Assembly (NCBI RefSeq): GCF_905220415.1
Contig: NC_059538.1
Location: forward strand, 372,001-436,000
Source of the DNA: Colias croceus
Taxonomy: Eukaryota; Arthropoda; Insecta; Lepidoptera; Pieridae
Direction: 5' to 3'
DNA: 64,000 nucleotides
Shown here: positions 61,740 to 64,000 of the stretch, piece after piece
How the letters are laid out: each line of letters starts with the position of its first letter
Numbering within the stretch: position 1 is the first letter of the stretch
The notes under the pieces: generated by a model
The model's input: only the letters and a program-made list of their open reading frames with translations
Told to the model about the DNA's origin: nothing
The model's database searches: none
Position numbers and translations under genes: made by a program

Positions 61740-64000
61740 ATTTACCTAGCTGATGTATGTTTTAAATATTTGCTCTGAACTAAAGTGAAGTCAAGCGAAG
61801 ATAAATTGATAAGAATACCGTTGAATTAGCAATGATAAATAACAATATAGTTCGTAAGCCCGTACTGAATGATCAATCCTGTCATAATAATCCTTGTGAA
61901 ATGTTTAAAAATCTTTTTAATTTAGTTCATAGTGAATTTGAAAAAATATTTAAAGTTAAATCTTTAAATATTACCAAGGATTTACCATTTAGTAAATGGG
62001 CGACACCTAGCATACATAGGTGTAGGATTGTTCTTTATGAGTTATATGGTATGAAGCAATATAATAAAGATCCATCTTTTCTTAGTTATGTTAGAAATTA
62101 CTCAAAAACTTTTAAAATTGTTTGTTTTACTGCGAAGCGTTTGTATATCAGGGATAAAATACGCGACTCGGATAATAAAGTTAAAACAGTTTGGTCTATT
62201 ATTAATGGTGAAATGGGTAAAAGCAAATCAAGTAATACCATAAAACTTGTAAATAATGGCATGGTTATTGACAAAAATGCTGATGTTGCGCTTGCTTTTG
62301 AAGATTTCTTTAGTAGTGTCCCTGCTAGCATTACTAATAATTTAAATTCGTCTTCAATACTTGCAGAGACCTTTTTGAGGGACCATGTTGCGGGGTGCAG
62401 TACATTATTTGAATTGCGTCACGTAACTGCTAATGATATTGTTACAGCATTTAAGACACTTAATTTAAAAAATACTTGTGATCTTTGGGGAATGTCCGTA
62501 AATTTAGTTAATAATATAATAGAAAATATTGCAAACAATTTAGCTTTCATATTTAATAAGTGTTGTGACTATGGTACATTTCCTAATTTACTAAAGCTTA
62601 GTAAAGTTATACCTCTATTTAAAAAAGGTGATCAAGAAGACTGTAACAACTATAGACCTATCTCGATTTTACCAACATTAAGTAAAGTTTTCGAAAAGTT
62701 AATATTAAACCAATTGACTAGTCACTTTGCTTCTAATGATTTGCTGCACACCAAACAGTTTGGTTTCTCAAAGGGGCGCTCAACCACAGATGCTGGAGTT
62801 GCACTACTAACACATATATATAAGGCATGGGAAAACTCAAAAAATGCTTTGGGGATATTTTGTGACCTCTCCAAGGCATTTGACTGCGTTGAACATTGTA
62901 CTTTATTGCGTAAACTTAATCACTATGGGATTAAAGGACAAGCTCAGAACCTCATAGCCTCATACCTTCATGATAGGATACAAACTGTAGTTGTTAATGG
63001 AGAACGTTCTAGCGGTGCGTCAATTAACATTGGTGTTCCACAAGGATCTATTTTAGGACCCTTCTTGTTCTTGGTATATATCAATGATCTACCTTATTAT
63101 TTACAGGATAGGTGTGAAATAGTTCTGTTTGCAGATGATACCTCATTAATATTCAATGTGGATAGGCATGACCCAAATGTTGACGAAGTGAACAGTACTC
63201 TTTGACACATATCCGACTGGTTTACTGCTAATAATTTATTATTAAATGCCAAAAAAACAACTTGTGTTGAATTTTTACTACCTAACGTTAAAAAGTTGAG
63301 CAGAAATATTACCTTGAACGGGGAGGTATTACACCCTACAGAATCGACTGTATTTCTTGGGTTAACATTGGACGAGAAACTACAGTGGGGAGCCCATGTC
63401 AACACCGCTGCAGGTAAGCTCAGTTCAGCAGCATATGCAGTCCGAAAGGTAAGGCATCTCACCGATGAAGATACAGCTAGATTGGTTTATTTCAGCTACT
63501 TTCATAGTATTATGTCCTATGGAATTCTACTATGGGGCAGGGCAGCAGATATAGAAACTATATTTATCTTACAGAAAAGAGCCATTCGCTCTATATATAA
63601 TTTACGTGCTCGGGACTCACTAAGAGATCTCTTTAAGAATACTGGTATACTTACTCTACCATCACAGTATATATTTAATAATATTTTGCATGTACACAAA
63701 AACGCCGACTTACACACAAGAGTAGGAGATAGACACTGTTATGGCACAAGGAACAGAAATAGAATTGAAATGCCATTTTTCCGATTAGCTAAAGTTAAAA
63801 ATTCATTTATGGGTCAAGGTATACGCTTTTACAATAGAATTCCTCATAATATTAGAGAGTTTAGTAGTTCTAAATTTAAAACTTATATAAAAAATGTACT
63901 AGTTCAGAGAGCGTACTACAGTATTCAGGAATATATGGACGATAAAAACCCATGGAGGGTTGTCGCGTAAAAACCACAGGACAGTTCTTTGTATATTATG
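61740..64000 (+). mobile_element. 5'-truncated CR1/Jockey-type LINE, running off the window
   Basis: The element holds the EN-RT linker, the whole reverse transcriptase and the C-terminal region, but no endonuclease domain, so the copy is 5'-truncated, as is usual for target-primed LINEs. The 5' breakpoint lies roughly between 61740 and 61830; the 3' tail continues past 64000. Clade placement (CR1/Jockey group) is by motif style only. Confidence 0.8.
61832..63970 (+). pseudogene. LINE ORF2 reverse transcriptase, broken by one in-frame stop
   Basis: RNA-dependent DNA polymerase of a non-LTR retrotransposon. The first 457 codons are open. Residues 1-150 are the linker after the missing endonuclease. 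RT motif A is FCDLSKAFD, with catalytic D345; motif B is GVPQGSILGP, from 401; motif C is FADD (433-436). The frame meets TGA at 63203-63205, just before the thumb region (SDWF...LN..KT). It then stays open in the same frame to TAA at 63968-63970, so a single substitution is the only break I see. The tail (RHLTDEDTARLVYFSYFHSI) is typical of LINE C-termini. The copy is probably dead because it is truncated as well as interrupted. Confidence 0.85.

Noticed and set aside
1..64000. CRISPR arrays, operons, rRNA, or a multi-gene defence-like system
   Set aside because: The sequence is eukaryotic with introns; no regular short repeats with spacers, and no clustered related genes.

Overview
The window reads as AT-rich insect DNA, most likely from a moth or butterfly (Lepidoptera). 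The reasons are small multi-exon genes with GT/AG introns, many short elements that end in CTAG and sit in A|T targets (Helitron-like), tRNA-derived SINEs, 5'-truncated non-LTR retrotransposons with lepidopteran-type 3' tails, and an arthropod Inr+DPE core promoter. Species and chromosome cannot be told from the sequence. Gene models were assembled by eye from splice sites and reading phase; none was checked against transcripts.

Layout. (1) 0.7-4.24 kb, minus strand: a complete six-exon ZAD/C2H2 zinc-finger gene (385 aa), with a decayed partial copy of its last exon just downstream. (2) 4.6-6.05 kb: a compound foldback repeat built from copies of a ~425-bp unit. (3) 6.17-8.25 kb: a transposon with 24-bp terminal inverted repeats and a perfect 8-bp target duplication; a Helitron-like element lies inside it, and a third inverted-repeat element lies inside that. 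(4) 8.34-9.74 kb, minus strand: a complete three-exon gene for the small GTPase ARL16 (184 aa). (5) 9.7-58 kb: about 48 kb with no recognisable coding exon. It holds mobile elements (a pogo-like deletion derivative, MITEs, SINEs, many Helitron-like copies) and islands of higher GC with promoter- or enhancer-like motifs. The strongest is a TCAGT initiator with a perfectly spaced DPE and a splice donor at 29.2-29.4 kb, which looks like the non-coding first exon of a plus-strand developmental-type gene with a very long first intron. (6) 58.4-59.2 kb, minus strand: the last two exons of Lsm11, the U7 snRNP Sm-like protein. (7) 59.9 kb: one possible plus-strand exon of unknown identity. (8) 60.1-64.0 kb: LINE fragments in both orientations, ending in a long reverse-transcriptase reading frame broken by one TGA and running to the window edge.

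The host genes (zinc-finger regulator, ARL16, Lsm11) do not form a pathway. I found no CRISPR array, operon, rRNA or genuine tRNA gene, and no convincing undescribed multi-gene system. The best leads are the nested transposon stack, the compound foldback element, the pogo-like derivative, the DPE promoter with its missing gene body, the CRE/E-box/CRE palindrome, the nuclear-receptor half-site cluster and two perfect hairpins.
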